Of a stretch of DNA of 64,000 nucleotides, positions 20,808 through 32,249 are shown piece by piece. Positions within the stretch are counted from its first letter, which is position 1; each line of letters starts with the position of its first letter. The position numbers and the translations under genes are program-made. The DNA is from Haliotis asinina (taxonomy: Eukaryota; Mollusca; Gastropoda; Lepetellida; Haliotidae). The notes below the pieces were generated by a model, which saw only the letters and a program-made list of their open reading frames with translations, was not told where the DNA came from and did no database searches. The DNA is taken from the NCBI RefSeq assembly GCF_037392515.1, contig NC_090280.1, forward strand, positions 75,070,504 through 75,134,503, written 5' to 3'.

Positions 20808-23100
20808 GATAGGGCTCTCACGAGTACTCGAGTACTCGGGACCGAGTCGGGTAAAGTGAGACTCGAGTCCAGTTTCTTGGCCTCGAGGCCTCGAAAGGGA
20901 GATAACTCTAACCTCCCTACATTACCAACATGGACGACGGTGAGAAAAAATCGAACGTTTGGGCTCATTTTGATCTCGATTTGGTAACTAAGAAAACAAA
21001 ATGCCGTCTCTGTGGCATATCTCTTAGTTACGCTGGTAGTACAACTAGCTCAATGCGTAAACATCTCTCTTGCAAGCATCCGCAATTGAGTACAGTCATT
21101 TCTAACAAAAAGCAAGCAACTCTAGGGCAATTTGGAAGTTTTGTTAGCAAAAGTAGAATACCCGTAGACAGGAATTGGTAAGAGTCAATCACACAAAAAG
21201 CAATGCTAATGTGCGTCAAAGACATGCGACCTATCAGTATTGTTACAGGCGAAGGGTTCAGAGCTTTCTGTGAGGCATTAAATCCCAACTACCAAGTGCC
21301 GTGTGCCGCTACTATACACAACTACTTAATGAAATCATATGAAGACATCAAGGGGGATCTGATTTCTATACTGAAAACAGTACCAGCCGTTGCTCTAACA
21401 ACGGACATGTGGACCAGTGTAGCTACACACGGGTACATAACTGTCACAGGCCATTACCTGAGTAATTGGAGTTTAAAATCGTGTGTCCTAGCTACACGTC
21501 GGGTAGAAGAGAGACACACCGGCGAAAACACTGCTGCAAACCTGCTATCGATACAACAGGAATTGTGTATCCAATCTGTGTCTGGCATAACGACAGACAA
21601 CGCTTCAAACATGTGTGTTGCGGCTAGATCAACTGGATATCCTCATGTTCGCTGGTTTGCCCACTCCCTCCAACTTGCAGTACACGATGGATTAAAAGTA
21701 CCAGGCATTGAAAATATGCTCATGCATGCCAGAAAGCTTGTGGCATTTTTTGCAAAGTCAACAATGGCTACACAATTCCTAGAAAATCACCAAAAGCTCC
21801 TTGGAAAAAGTCCAAAACATGTTGTTACAGATGTAGTTACACGATGGAACTCAGTCTACTTTATGCTGGAAAGACTATCTCTCTTACATGGGGACATCGT
21901 TGCTGGTCTGCATGATCAATCAATTAAGAAACACAAACATCTGGACTTGAAAGATAATCACTGGGTACTTGTTGACCAACTGGTTTCAGCCCTGAAACCA
22001 CTGGTTTCTGCCACAGAGGTACTTTGCAGTGAAGAATTCCCGACTTCTTCCGGAGTCTACCCGCTCGTCTTTGCTCTGGTCGACAACCATCTGATTGCTA
22101 AAGACCTTGACTCCAACATCGTCTGTGACATGAAGACAAGGATATCAGCTGGACTTTCTTCACGCCTGTTTCCTGACGGTTTCCTGGTTTCCCCAACTAT
22201 GATAGCATCTGCACTGGACCCATGTTACAAGAACCTGAAATTTCTGAAGCCAGAACAGAGAACCGAAGTTCAAGCTGCTGTTGTGAGGCTGATAACTGAG
22301 ATTGACAGCAGTGCTGAAACAGTTACTACGCCAACAGTTGTAAAGGAGGAGCCCCACTCTCAGTCTCAGTCCTCAGAACCTAGCCCCAAGAAATTCAAGT
22401 TCTCAGAGTCTGGAGATGCCATGTCTTTCCTACTAAGCGATATCATAGAGATCTCAGATGACTACGAATTTGAAAACAAGCGTGATGTCACCAAAGAGTA
22501 TTCAGACTTCTTGGGTGCGCAAACAAGAGTCAAGGAACGGCCAACCCTAAAGTCACTCTCATTATCTTGGTGGAGGGAGAACGATATCCACTATCCCCGT
22601 GTGGCTAAACTTGCCCAGCGTTACCTTTCTATCCCGGGAACGAGCGTGCCTTCGGAACGTGCTTTCTCTGCGGCTGGGCTCACGATTACGAGACAACGAG
22701 CTGCCCTTAGTTCTGAAACTGCTGATGCGATAATATTCCTCAACAAGAACACTGGGAAACCATTGCTAGATGCAAACACTCCCTCGACTTCAACCTTGAA
22801 TATCAAGACAGAGAAGCATGAGTATGAAACCCCTGCCCCCACCCCAGCAGAGACAACCACGGCCCCTCTGAGTCTGAGTCTGATAACGTCCCAGCTTTGC
22901 CTGTTCTTCCTGACATCTGAAAGAAGTGATGGTGTTGATGTCTCAGGTGTTCACTGTTTCACGAGTTCAAATTTTAACGTGCTTACTGTTTAGTAATCTT
23001 TACAGGACTTGATTCAATGACATTAATCACTGTTGATGACTACTAGTATTCATACACTGTAGTGAAAACTACCTTTAAAGTTTCAAAGGAAATAATTAGT
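20808..23100 (+). mobile_element. hAT DNA transposon (Ac/ZBED type), right end not found
   Basis: The left terminus appears as TAGGGCTCTCACGAGTACTC near 20810, about 120 bp before the transposase start, with GAGTACTCGAGTACTCG as an internal palindrome. I find no inverted copy of this end up to 23.8 kb, so the right end is missing or very diverged and 23100 is an arbitrary limit. The nearly whole reading frame suggests a young insertion. Confidence 0.75.
20930..22993 (+). pseudogene. hAT transposase, 687 codons with one in-frame stop
   Basis: Encodes a BED zinc finger (about residues 8-50: WAHF, CRLCG, then HLSCKHP). This is followed by an RNase-H-like transposase core with catalytic residues at D159 (TTDMWTS), D223 (TTDNASNM) and E576 (SVPSERAFSAAG), and the C-terminal hAT dimerisation region (WWRENDIHYPRVAKLA ... 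RAALSSETADAIIFLN). A TAA at 21179-21181 interrupts the frame after DRNW; the next codons (ESITQKAMLMCVKDMRP) continue conserved sequence, so it is a stop within the gene. The stop sits inside GGTAAGAG, a donor-like word, and an AG lies at 21248-21249, but removing that stretch would delete conserved residues. The start is the first ATG (ACATGGACG). Apart from the stop the protein looks whole. Confidence 0.85.
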
Positions 23101-23850
23101 GTTATTTTGTATTCTGTAATTAATTTGATCTAAAGGAAGAATTTATAAAAATACTGAATCATGAAAATATCGTTGTTTTATTACTAATTCTTTATATATA
23201 TACGTTCAATTATCCAATCCCGACTGTCACAGTATAACGTATATATTACTAATTGGTACGTTAATGGTACTGCAATTAAAGAAAAGATATAATTTCCATC
23301 GATATTAGAGTAGTATTACGTTTAGTTTACACATCTGAGAGTTTGGTATTCTTTTCATTAATTTCACCTCTACTTAAAAACGTATTTAGAATCAATGATT
23401 ATAGTTTTAGGAGGACGTATGATATTGGGAATTACATGAATAAATTATATGCGAAAACTCTAAACTAACAGGTTACTAATCGTTTAACATATATTACAAG
23501 TCATCAACAACAACTAGATAGAAATAACAACAGAATTTTAATAGTATGCCTGGTCATGCATCAACGAATGAATTATGTATAAATAGAACAACAAAGCAAT
23601 GTTTCATAAATCATAATCGCCTTGATCACAGATCACATTCAGCTTTTTATATCATCCTATCCCCGTATTTCTGTCGTCTGCCATATCTGAAATAAACAAA
23701 CAAATTAACTCTCGGAAGATAGATCTATCACTTTCGTTTGAGACCATTCGGGAAAATCAGTCACATGGTCAAATTTCTAAGAAATGATTGGTTGATTACA
23801 GTATGCAGATTTATCCATCAATAAAGTTGATTTATTTTCGAAGACAATTA
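23101..23850. other. AT-rich stretch between hAT and LINE
   Basis: Strongly AT-rich, without a recognisable gene or terminal repeat. It may include the 3' part of the hAT element or an untranslated 5' part of the LINE. Confidence 0.4.
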
Positions 23851-24183
23851 AATGCAATATCACGTTCAATAACCTTAGATGACGCCACTCACTCATCACA
23901 AGATTGTCAGCGATCATCAGCTTCACAAACTGAGAACAGTCAGCCAGGACAAATATCTGATTTTAATTTAACTCAAGATACTCAGAGCGTTGAGAAACTC
24001 ACAAATAAAGAAAAGAAAACGTTGAGAAGAAAGACCAGAACCCTCCAGCATTTAGAAGCATTCTGTGGCGGTTCAAAATCTGTTTGAACCGCTTGACATG
24101 GACATAACTCCGTCACAACCAGGGTGCAGGGGTAGCGCTGCCACGCGCTCACGATCTCCAGTTGAAGCGCCCTTAGCAGTTTT

Positions 24184-27100
24184 TATGGAATTAATACAGT
24201 GGAATCGCAGAGGACTCAGGAACAATTTTAATGAATTACAGTCATTATCACAAGATTTTACACCATCAACTTTTAGTCTACAGGAGACGTGCTTGAAAAG
24301 TACAGATCGATTTGAATTGCGTCGGTACAATTCTTTTCATGCATTCTCTCCTCCCGATGGAAAAGCCACGGGCGGTGCCTTTATACTCGTGAGGCAGGGT
24401 GTTATTCATAGTCCAGTTCCTCCCTCTTAAAACCAATCTTCAGGCTGTTGCCGTCCGTCTTACTCTTCATGTAACATTTACGCTTTGCTCTTGGTATATT
24501 TCCAGTTCTTCAGATCTTCAGCAGTCCGATCTTCATAATCTATTTGACCAACTTCCCAAACACTCTATAATTATGGGTGATCTGAACGGACATAATCCTT
24601 TGTGGGGAAGTACTAATATTAATAATAAAGGCATTGAAGACTTCATTTCTAACAATAATCTATGCCTATTTAATGATGGATCAGCCACATATTTACATCA
24701 TGGAACTGGAACGTATTCTGAACTTGACTTATCACTCTCAGATCCAAATATTTATAACGAGTTTCAATGATCGGTCCATGATGACCTTCGCGGTAGTGAC
24801 CATTTTCCGACAATTCTCTCCGCTTTAAATCCGACTGATGACCTACCTGCAACAAGGTGGAACTTTAATAAGGCCAACTGGCCTTTATTTCAAACACTTT
24901 GTACAGAAAAATTGAAATCTGATTTTTTTGTAAATGTTCCTGATCCTATTCAGTTGTTCTCGGATACACTGAATGATATCGCTGATGAAACTGTTCCCAA
25001 GTCCTCTGCTAAATCTCATTGCCGCAAACCATGGTTTTCTGATGATTGTAAACAGGCAAGGAAGAGCAGGAAAAAGGCAGAGAAGTACTTTCGACGACAT
25101 CCTACAGTTCACAATTTAAATAATGTAAAAATAAATAATGCCAAGGCTCGGCGTACTTTTAAACAAAGTAAACGTCAGTCTTGGAAGACCTTTGTGTCAA
25201 AAATTAAGTACAAGGGAATTCCCTCGCTGTGTAAAGGTATTCCTCAGGTCCGAAAGTAGTCCGGTTCGGTGGGCGTGGCTTACTTTTTTCAGATTCATTG
25301 GGAAATGAACTCAAAAGAAATGTTCCCAGTTAACCAATCAGATTGCCAGAATTTTAATGAACACAATAAAAATTTAATTATTTAAGGATTGACTGTGTAT
25401 TTCTTTCGTTGACCACGTCCACGTCCGGTTCGGTGGGCGTGGCTTATTTTTTCAGATTCATTGGGAAATGAACTCAAAAGAAATGTTCCCAGTTAACCAA
25501 TCAGAGTGCCAGAATTTTAATGAACACAATAAAAATTTAATTATTCAAAAATTAATTCACGTACACCAATGACGAAGGTGTGGAACATGATACAGAGAAT
25601 CAAGGGCAAACGTAGAAATTCTAGCGTTCATCATCTTAAAGATGGACATAATATGTTAACAGATAAAATTGACATTGCCAACAAGTTGGGTGAAACTTTA
25701 GCTAGTCATTCTTCTTCATCAAATTATCTTCCAAAGTTTCAGAGATATAAAACTCATCAAGAAAAGTTGAAATTCAACTTTCATTCCGAAAATGGTGAAG
25801 ACTATAATGAAGTATTTTCACTGCATGAGCTGAATACTGCCTTGGCGCAAGCTCATGATACGGCAACTGGAGCAGATAATATCCACTACCAGCTCCTGAA
25901 ACATTTACCCAATGCCTGTCTTGAGATACATTTGAACATTTTTTATCACATTTGGACTACAGGACACTTTCCTCTTTCGTGGCGTCATGCCATTTTTGTA
26001 CCAATACCTAAGCCTGGCCGAGACAATACAGATCCATCTAACTATAGACCAATTTCTTTGATAAGCTGCGTTTGTAAAACCATGGAACGCTTGGTGAATA
26101 ATAGATTAGTATGGTTTCTAGAATCCAATCATCTTATTTCTAACATTCAGTGTGGTTTTCGGAAAAATAGAAGCACTATTGATCATTTGGTTCGCCTAGA
26201 ATCATTCGTTAAAAATTCCATTGTAAATAACCAGCATGCTGTGTCAATCTTTCTCGACCTGGAAAAGGCCTATGATACAACATGGAAACATGGTATTTTG
26301 AGAGACTTACATGACTTTGGTTTGAGATGCCGTTTGCCTAATTTTATATCCCAGTTCTTAGCAGGCAGACAATTTCAAGTTCACGTTGGATGAACCCTGT
26401 CTGAACATTATAATCAGGATCAGGGAGTTCCACAAGGTAGTATTTGGTCTGTTACCTTGTTTAGTATAAACATCAATAGTCTCTCGAAAGTATGAAATGA
26501 CTCAATAGATGGGTCATTGTTTGTGGATGATTTTAACGTTTCATGTTGTGGTAAAAATATGCATACCATCGAAAAGCAATTGCAGATGTGTTAAAATAAA
26601 ATTCATAAATGGTCACTTGAGAATGGCTTTAAATTTTCACAGATAAAGACCAAATGTATACATTTCTGTCGGAAATATAAGCCTCATAAAGATCCCGAAC
26701 TGTTCTTTCATGGCTCTCCAATTAACGTTGTAAAGGAAGTCAAGTTTCTGGGATTGATTTTCGACACACATTTGACTTTTTGACCACATATTAAGTATCT
26801 GAAGACTAAATGCCTGAAGGCATTAGGTCTATTAAAAGTTGTGTCCAATTCAAAGTGGGGAGGGGATCAAACTACACTCCTTCATTTATACAGATCTCTT
26901 ATCCGATCAAAACGTGATTATGGCCCCATAGTATATGGTGGGGCCTGCAAAAGCAACCTAAAACTATTAGATTCGGATCATCACCAAGGTCTGAGACTTT
27001 GTCTTGGATCTTTCAGAACATCTCCCATCGACAGTATCTACGTTAAGGCCGATGAGCCATCTTTAAAACTTCGCCGTATCAAATTATCTTTACAATATAT

Positions 27101-28211
27101 CACAAAGTTATATTCTAATGAATCCAATCCTGCCCATAACTGCGTTTTTAATCCTCTTTATGAAGATTTGTATAATAAAAGAACTTCACTTGTTCCACCT
27201 CTTGGGATAAGAATCAAACCATTCATTTCTGCAGCTGGGATTGACTGGAGAATATTTCTCCTTCACGGCTTTTTTCATCTCCTCCTTGGCAGTTGGTGAG
27301 GCCACATGTTGACCTAACACTTACAGAGTTTAAAAAAATCTGAAACTAATGAATTACAATATAAACAAGAATGTATTCAATTAAAACATAAATATAATAA
27401 ATACAAATTCTTATTTACAGATGGGTCCAAGGATGGTGGCGCAGTAGCTTGTGCCACTTTCATTGGAACCAGAACAATCTCTTTTAGAATACCTGATTAT
27501 AGTTCTATTTTTACAGCAGAAGCAAACGTAGTACTAACGGCTCTTAAATATATTCAAAGACATCCTGCACATAAACAGTATATAATCTTTTCTGACTCTC
27601 TTTCTTGTCTTCAGGCTATTAAAAATCTATCTTGTAAACATCCACTTTTAATACAAATCATTGAGTTATATAATGATCTTGCTACTGGCCAATATGACAT
27701 CTTCTTTTGTTGGTTACCCAGCCACGTGGGCATTTCTGGTAACACAATGGCCGATTTTGCTGCGAAGGTAGCACTCAATAAATCTGTGACACCACGTGCA
27801 CTCCTTATTCCATACTCAGATTACAAAGCAACCATTAGAACTTACATCCGTGATCTGATGCAAAAGAAGTGGGACACCCAGGTGGGTATCAATAAATTGC
27901 ATGAAATGAAACCGTATATTGGTTATACCTACTTGGGCTGTCAGTCCAGATTTGAGGAGGTCGTTATGCGACGATGTCGTATTGGCCATACGCGGTATAC
28001 ACACGAATGTTTACTTAAAGGTGAGGATTCTCCGTTTTGTATCCCTTGTAATGAAGCAGTCACGGTCAAGCATATCTTGCTTGACTGTATTGATTTTGCC
28101 ATCACAAGGGAGAAATATTTTACTGTCAAAACAATGAAGGATCTTTTTAATGTTAATTATCATTTAATCATTGAATTTTTAAATGAAGTAGAATTATTAG
28201 ATAAATTTTGA
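24184..28211 (+). pseudogene. LINE ORF2 (endonuclease, RT, RNase H), broken
   Basis: Endonuclease: IQWNRRGLRNNFNELQ, LQETCL, GDLNGHNPLWG and GSDHFPTI. Reverse transcriptase: PIPKPGRDNTDPSNYRPISL, CGFRKNRSTIDHL, FLDLEKAYDTTW, QGVPQGS and the catalytic box as FVDD. RNase H: FTDGSKDGG, AEANVVLTAL, SDSLSCLQAI and PSHVGISGN. The C-terminal C-x2-C-H-C cluster is CIPCNEAVTVKHILLDC. Defects include a frameshift near 24428, an in-frame TGA at 24769, a 300-bp insertion at about 25259-25553, TGA at 26391, TGA codons near 26493 and 26782, TAA near 26594 and a frameshift near 27300. It cannot make a full protein. Confidence 0.85.
25259..25553. repeat. Two-copy 164-bp tandem insertion inside LINE ORF2
   Basis: About 127 bp starting GTCCGGTTCGGTGGGCGTGG and ending in AAAAATTTAATTATT is present at 25259 and again at 25423, with only a few differences. 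A 37-bp spacer containing GACCACGTCCAC lies between. The pair splits ORF2 between the endonuclease and the RT. The source is not recognised. Confidence 0.8.
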
Positions 28212-28869
28212 ATAATATGTTTTGTAAATAGAAAGTTGATATTTTAAACATGGTAGTGTGAATTGTCAAGTGCGATTGTTAGTGGCCGTACCCTCAAAGG
28301 GGGTTAAAGCAGCGTAAAATCATTGTCCCCCTGAAAGGGTGCGTAAGTCCCCAAACTTGCAAAGCGAAATTTAAACTTACCAGTATTTTAAACGTAGTAT
28401 TTTAAATTTCGGCTACATTTTCCAACAATCGCCAGCAGCTGAGGGGATGGTGTAAATCCAGCTAGGGGCCATGCAGGTTGCTAAAGTAACGTAAGTCCCC
28501 TTGGTTCCTAGTATGGTGATCTACCTTCAGTTGGTGGTGATCTATAGCCTACTTTTATATTATGTATTGTCCAAATTGTGCTGTAGTTTTAACTTCATAA
28601 GCTAGTTTTAGACTCGACTTGTGATACTCTAGTTATTTTACCGTACTTTGATGACGGATTTTATAATCCCTACATGTTCTGTATAATCATGTTTATTCTC
28701 GTCACGATATGGCTGAAATATTGCCGATGTGACGTTAAATTATGACTCACTCACCCTTCACAGCCGGGGTTGAAAGTCAGTCATCACCCCTCATCAATGG
28801 AATGCCTAGAATCACATGGTATTGTTAATGATAATAGTCCTCTTGTTCAGTCACAAATGATGTTCCCAA

Positions 28870-29360
28870 TTACATATCACTCCCTGTGACATTCCTGAAA
28901 CAGTTGCACGGAATCTGATGGCTTGAACTGTACAACCACAATTATGGAGGTGACCAGCGTCCCGAAAATCTGGAAATGGAGGACAAATATGGTTTGTAAG
29001 CATTGCAGCATTGCATACACTTCGTCTCGTTAAGTTCTTATTTTAAGTTTCATATTTTCTTCTTGATAATGGCTTTTACTTAAGGAAATCTGTAATCATA
29101 CGCCAATAATATCTAGTAACAGTAATAACAGTACTCGATTACAAAAATGATATTAATAGTAACGCAAATATGTGTCATATGTTCATATTTGTATGTAAAG
29201 CTGTCATTGAGGTAAAAGACACTTCCAATGAGCAAGCTGTGCCTTCCTATTTCCATGCTTTATGGACATAATGACTTACCCCAAGGAGTGTTAGCATGGT
29301 GATGGTGAAGAGATTTTGATTTGGTATCTCAGCAGTAGGGTTCTTTTTCTCTTCAAACAT
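28870..29360 (-). pseudogene. GRL alpha 2 pseudogene (large internal deletion)
   Basis: Three pieces remain. Exon 4 (28969-28870) is 8 bp short, which shifts the frame before its end, and its signature reads TSIIVVVQF instead of TYIIVVVQF. The 3' part of exon 3 (29312-29280) keeps its donor. The first 48 bp of exon 1 (29360-29313: MFEEKKNPTAEIPNQN) are joined directly to the exon 3 piece. Compared with alpha 1 the deletion runs from exon 3 to near the start of exon 1, about 2.2 kb, and removes exon 2 and both introns. The junction falls at GAAGAG/ATTTTG. The gene is dead. Confidence 0.88.
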
Positions 29361-29929
29361 TTTCTTTAATATGTGAAAAATACCTTGCTTCCAGATATTG
29401 ACGACCATGCAGTTGTCACAATGACTAGTTGCGATTCAAAATGATTTACACCTCTTCTGTCGATAGTCCATGAAGAATGTGCTCCAGATTCTTCTTCTTC
29501 TTCTTCCAATTTGTTAGTTGCACTGCTTCAAAGTTTAACGAGTGTACGATAACAAATAAGATTCCAGAGCACAATATCCCACAGCACACCTTGTCTGTAT
29601 TCACAGTAACAGTACAGTATAAACGACAGTGTGTTTTAAGTGGTTTATCTTTGATTCCCAACCACATGCAAATTAAACCTCTCTTGGTGTGTGTGTGTGT
29701 TATGTCGCTTCACTGTGACTCCCTACTACAGGCATCTGTAATGGAAAGCTAATGCCATGATTCGCCATCTAATATACTTCATTCAAATGGAATGCATTAG
29801 CACCCCTGAATGATTGCATTGGTTTGATGACTCAGACGCATTTGTGCCCACTCCCCAAACATTGTTTATAGAATCTAATGTCTTCTGCGATTAATCAATA
29901 CTGGTTTGTTTGTCTTTGTGTAAAATGAA
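29361..29929. repeat. Alpha 5' flank block, unit 2
   Basis: Closely matches 9007-9600 and 47220-47680, with a shortened TTC tract at about 29488. It joins directly to block Y, so the 9850-10150 part of unit 1 is absent here. Confidence 0.65.
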
Positions 29930-31517
29930 AATTCAACTCAGAAAATTGCCGGGATACCGAACCCAGTCAAAGCAGGTGGGCGTGAGTGCAAATGTAAAGA
30001 AGACTTTCAGTGGCTGGTTTATTTGCCGATACGCCCTGGTGTGGGTATATGGGGATGTTGGGTTTTGGAAATACATGCTCATTTTTTCTGCACTTGCCTT
30101 CGATTCAATCAACAAATACTGAGATGGTGAATCTAAATGACCTACCCTGTGAAAACAGAATCAAATGAAAGACCATATCCTTGATATGAAAGAACATTAA
30201 ATGCCAGTGATGAATATTCATCACTCTTTAAGTAACAGGAGTTTCAAACCATCAATGTGTGATCTTGAAATGTCTGCTGTAAAACTACGTGCAGTCAAAA
30301 ATATGTTTCCGGTACAAGGATATCTTTATCACATTAAAGCTAAATATGACTTTTAAATACTCTCTTAAATATTTTACGGACTTACGTTCAATAGTGAAAG
30401 TTGCTGTTCAATTATATTTGCTTGTATAAATCTAAACTAACATTGATCTTGTGTTTCTGTTTTCTCGTGGTCATCATATTTTCATGATGTTTTTATACTT
30501 TCACCAAATCTTGAAGGACCAATCTAATATTCACTATATTTAAGTGATAAATGGATCACAACATGAACAATTAAATACTTTGATACTGAAAATTGGGGTG
30601 GTCCTTAACTTTTCTTAAATGGAGTTCAAACGATTCAATAAATTTTCCCCAGCGTTGATGTGACAAGTGGGAAAAAACAGTATACACGACCGGTGTATGA
30701 GGTCGTGAGCAGTGGTCTTATCTTGGTTGTGTACACAAACAAATAAATCATCTGCTCGTTACATCAAAAAAAACATAGTGATTGTCATAAGCAGACTCTG
30801 TCACAGAGGAAACTCAATGTCTGGTTTATGGACACTTATATCTCTGCCTGTCTGTCTCTTCATGACAATATGCAATGCACAACTTCAATCACTGACCACA
30901 TGTAATTAACAGATATCGGGCTTACAAGCTATAAACAAAGAGCCGGCTAAGCGTATCGGCCAATGAAAAAGCTGTGTTACACTTGAGTGCACATCCACCG
31001 GCTCTGACTGGCTTCGGTTTCAAGGGAGGTAAACCTAAGTACTAAATATTGCACTTTTGATTTGCGATTATACGCTTATGGTTTTGTTTATTTGTTTTTA
31101 TCTTGAATAAGTGATAACTGTGTTTTAATTATGGTTGATCTTTTGGTTGCATGTAACCTTTAACTCGATTATGAGAATATGTTATTGTTAGGTGAAAATC
31201 TTTTTTCAGTAAATGATACATTTTCGTGTTTAATTTGTTTTAAACAAAAATGATCAAACGCCACTTATTCGGTAAACTTTACTATAATACTCCACACGCA
31301 TTTTACTGTAATACAATCTTGTGCAGATCAAAGGGTTAATCAAACATAGAGTGAATAAACAGATGCGGGCATACTTAATTGCGCAAATAATAAAATGTGT
31401 TCATGCACCTCCTGTCTCTGGTGAGTTAGTGCAGCTGCTAAAGATTCTTCTTCATCACAACGAGAGATATAAGACAGTAAAAGCCTTCCCTTTGTAACAC
31501 ATATGGTGCTCTTATTC
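29930..31517. repeat. Block Y, unit 2, with inverted arms
   Basis: Arms of roughly 100 bp in opposite orientation lie at about 29940-30050 (ATACCGAACCCAGTCA ... GGGCGTGAG) and 30950-31030 (ACTTGAGTGCACATCC ... GACTGGCTTCGG). No gene is supported in between or beyond. Confidence 0.55.
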
Positions 31518-31598
31518 ACACATCACTCCCTGGAATATTCCCAAACCAGATGCACTGACACGATGAATTTGATGTTTTGAACTGAACAACCGCAATTT
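31518..31598 (-). pseudogene. Relic GRL exon 4, unit 2
   Basis: The minus strand reads VVQFKTSNSS, CQCIWFGN and GSDV before a TGA, parallel to VVQFKPSDSS, CQCNCFRN and GSDM of beta exon 4, but the part upstream of VVQF (the TYII half of the signature) and the acceptor are lost. It lies about 230 bp beyond the real exon 4 of beta 2. Confidence 0.7.
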
Positions 31599-31830
31599 TC
31601 CTTCCCCTATACAATTTCTAAATGCCCCTCAAAGAACACAATTATGAAAATGGATGGCACTGGTACCATCGCGTTTTGGGAGTGTCAGTCAGAATATATG
31701 ATGTCATTGTGATATTAATGCAGTTTCAGAGTATTCGCCATCTATACGAAAGGCCTCACACTACAAGGACCAAACACTAGTTTTAGTGATGGAAAAAGCA
31801 TCCTCTTAATAACATAAATAGTGTTCAAAT

Positions 31831-32216
31831 TCACATATCACTCCCTGTGACATTCCGGAAACAGTTGCATTGACACGACGAATCTGATGGCTTGAACTGA
31901 ACAACCACAAATATGTAGGTGATCAATGTTCCAGCGATCTGAAAATAATAGATGACATTTTTGTTTTATGTGACGGACGGAAAATTAGTAAAGTACATAT
32001 GAAAATATGTGATATATTAAGAGAGTATTGGAGATAGACACGTTTCAGGTACATTGTGTCCTGATCTCGCGAAGCAAAGCAAAGGTTAATCATAGATCAT
32101 AACTATTTAACACTGATAACACTTATTTATGTAATAAAGAATTAATTATCAAAAAATAATTGATATTAGTGTGTGAAACTATCATCACATTGTGCCTTGC
32201 CTTTACCGTGTTTTTT

Positions 32217-32249
<33 letters not shown>

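Larger units (their letters stand above)
23851..28756 (+). mobile_element. LINE of I/Nimb-like type, 5' truncated
   Basis: Order of parts: the end of an ORF1-like protein (about 23870-24087, basic LTNKEKKTLRRKTRT), an ORF2 with endonuclease, reverse transcriptase, RNase H and a zinc-knuckle-like C-terminus (24184-28211), then a 3' untranslated region of about 545 bp that ends CACGATATGGCTGAAATATT, GCCGATGTGACGTTAAA, ACTCACTCACCC. Presence of RNase H and the protein wording place it in the I superclade; the Nimb clade is a guess. The 5' limit is approximate. Insertion is in the array direction opposite to the receptor genes. Confidence 0.85.

Noticed and set aside
21178-21249. 72-bp GT-AG intron in the hAT transposase
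   Set aside because: The interval encodes residues that continue the conserved transposase (KAMLMCVKDMRPISIV), so an in-frame stop is the better reading.
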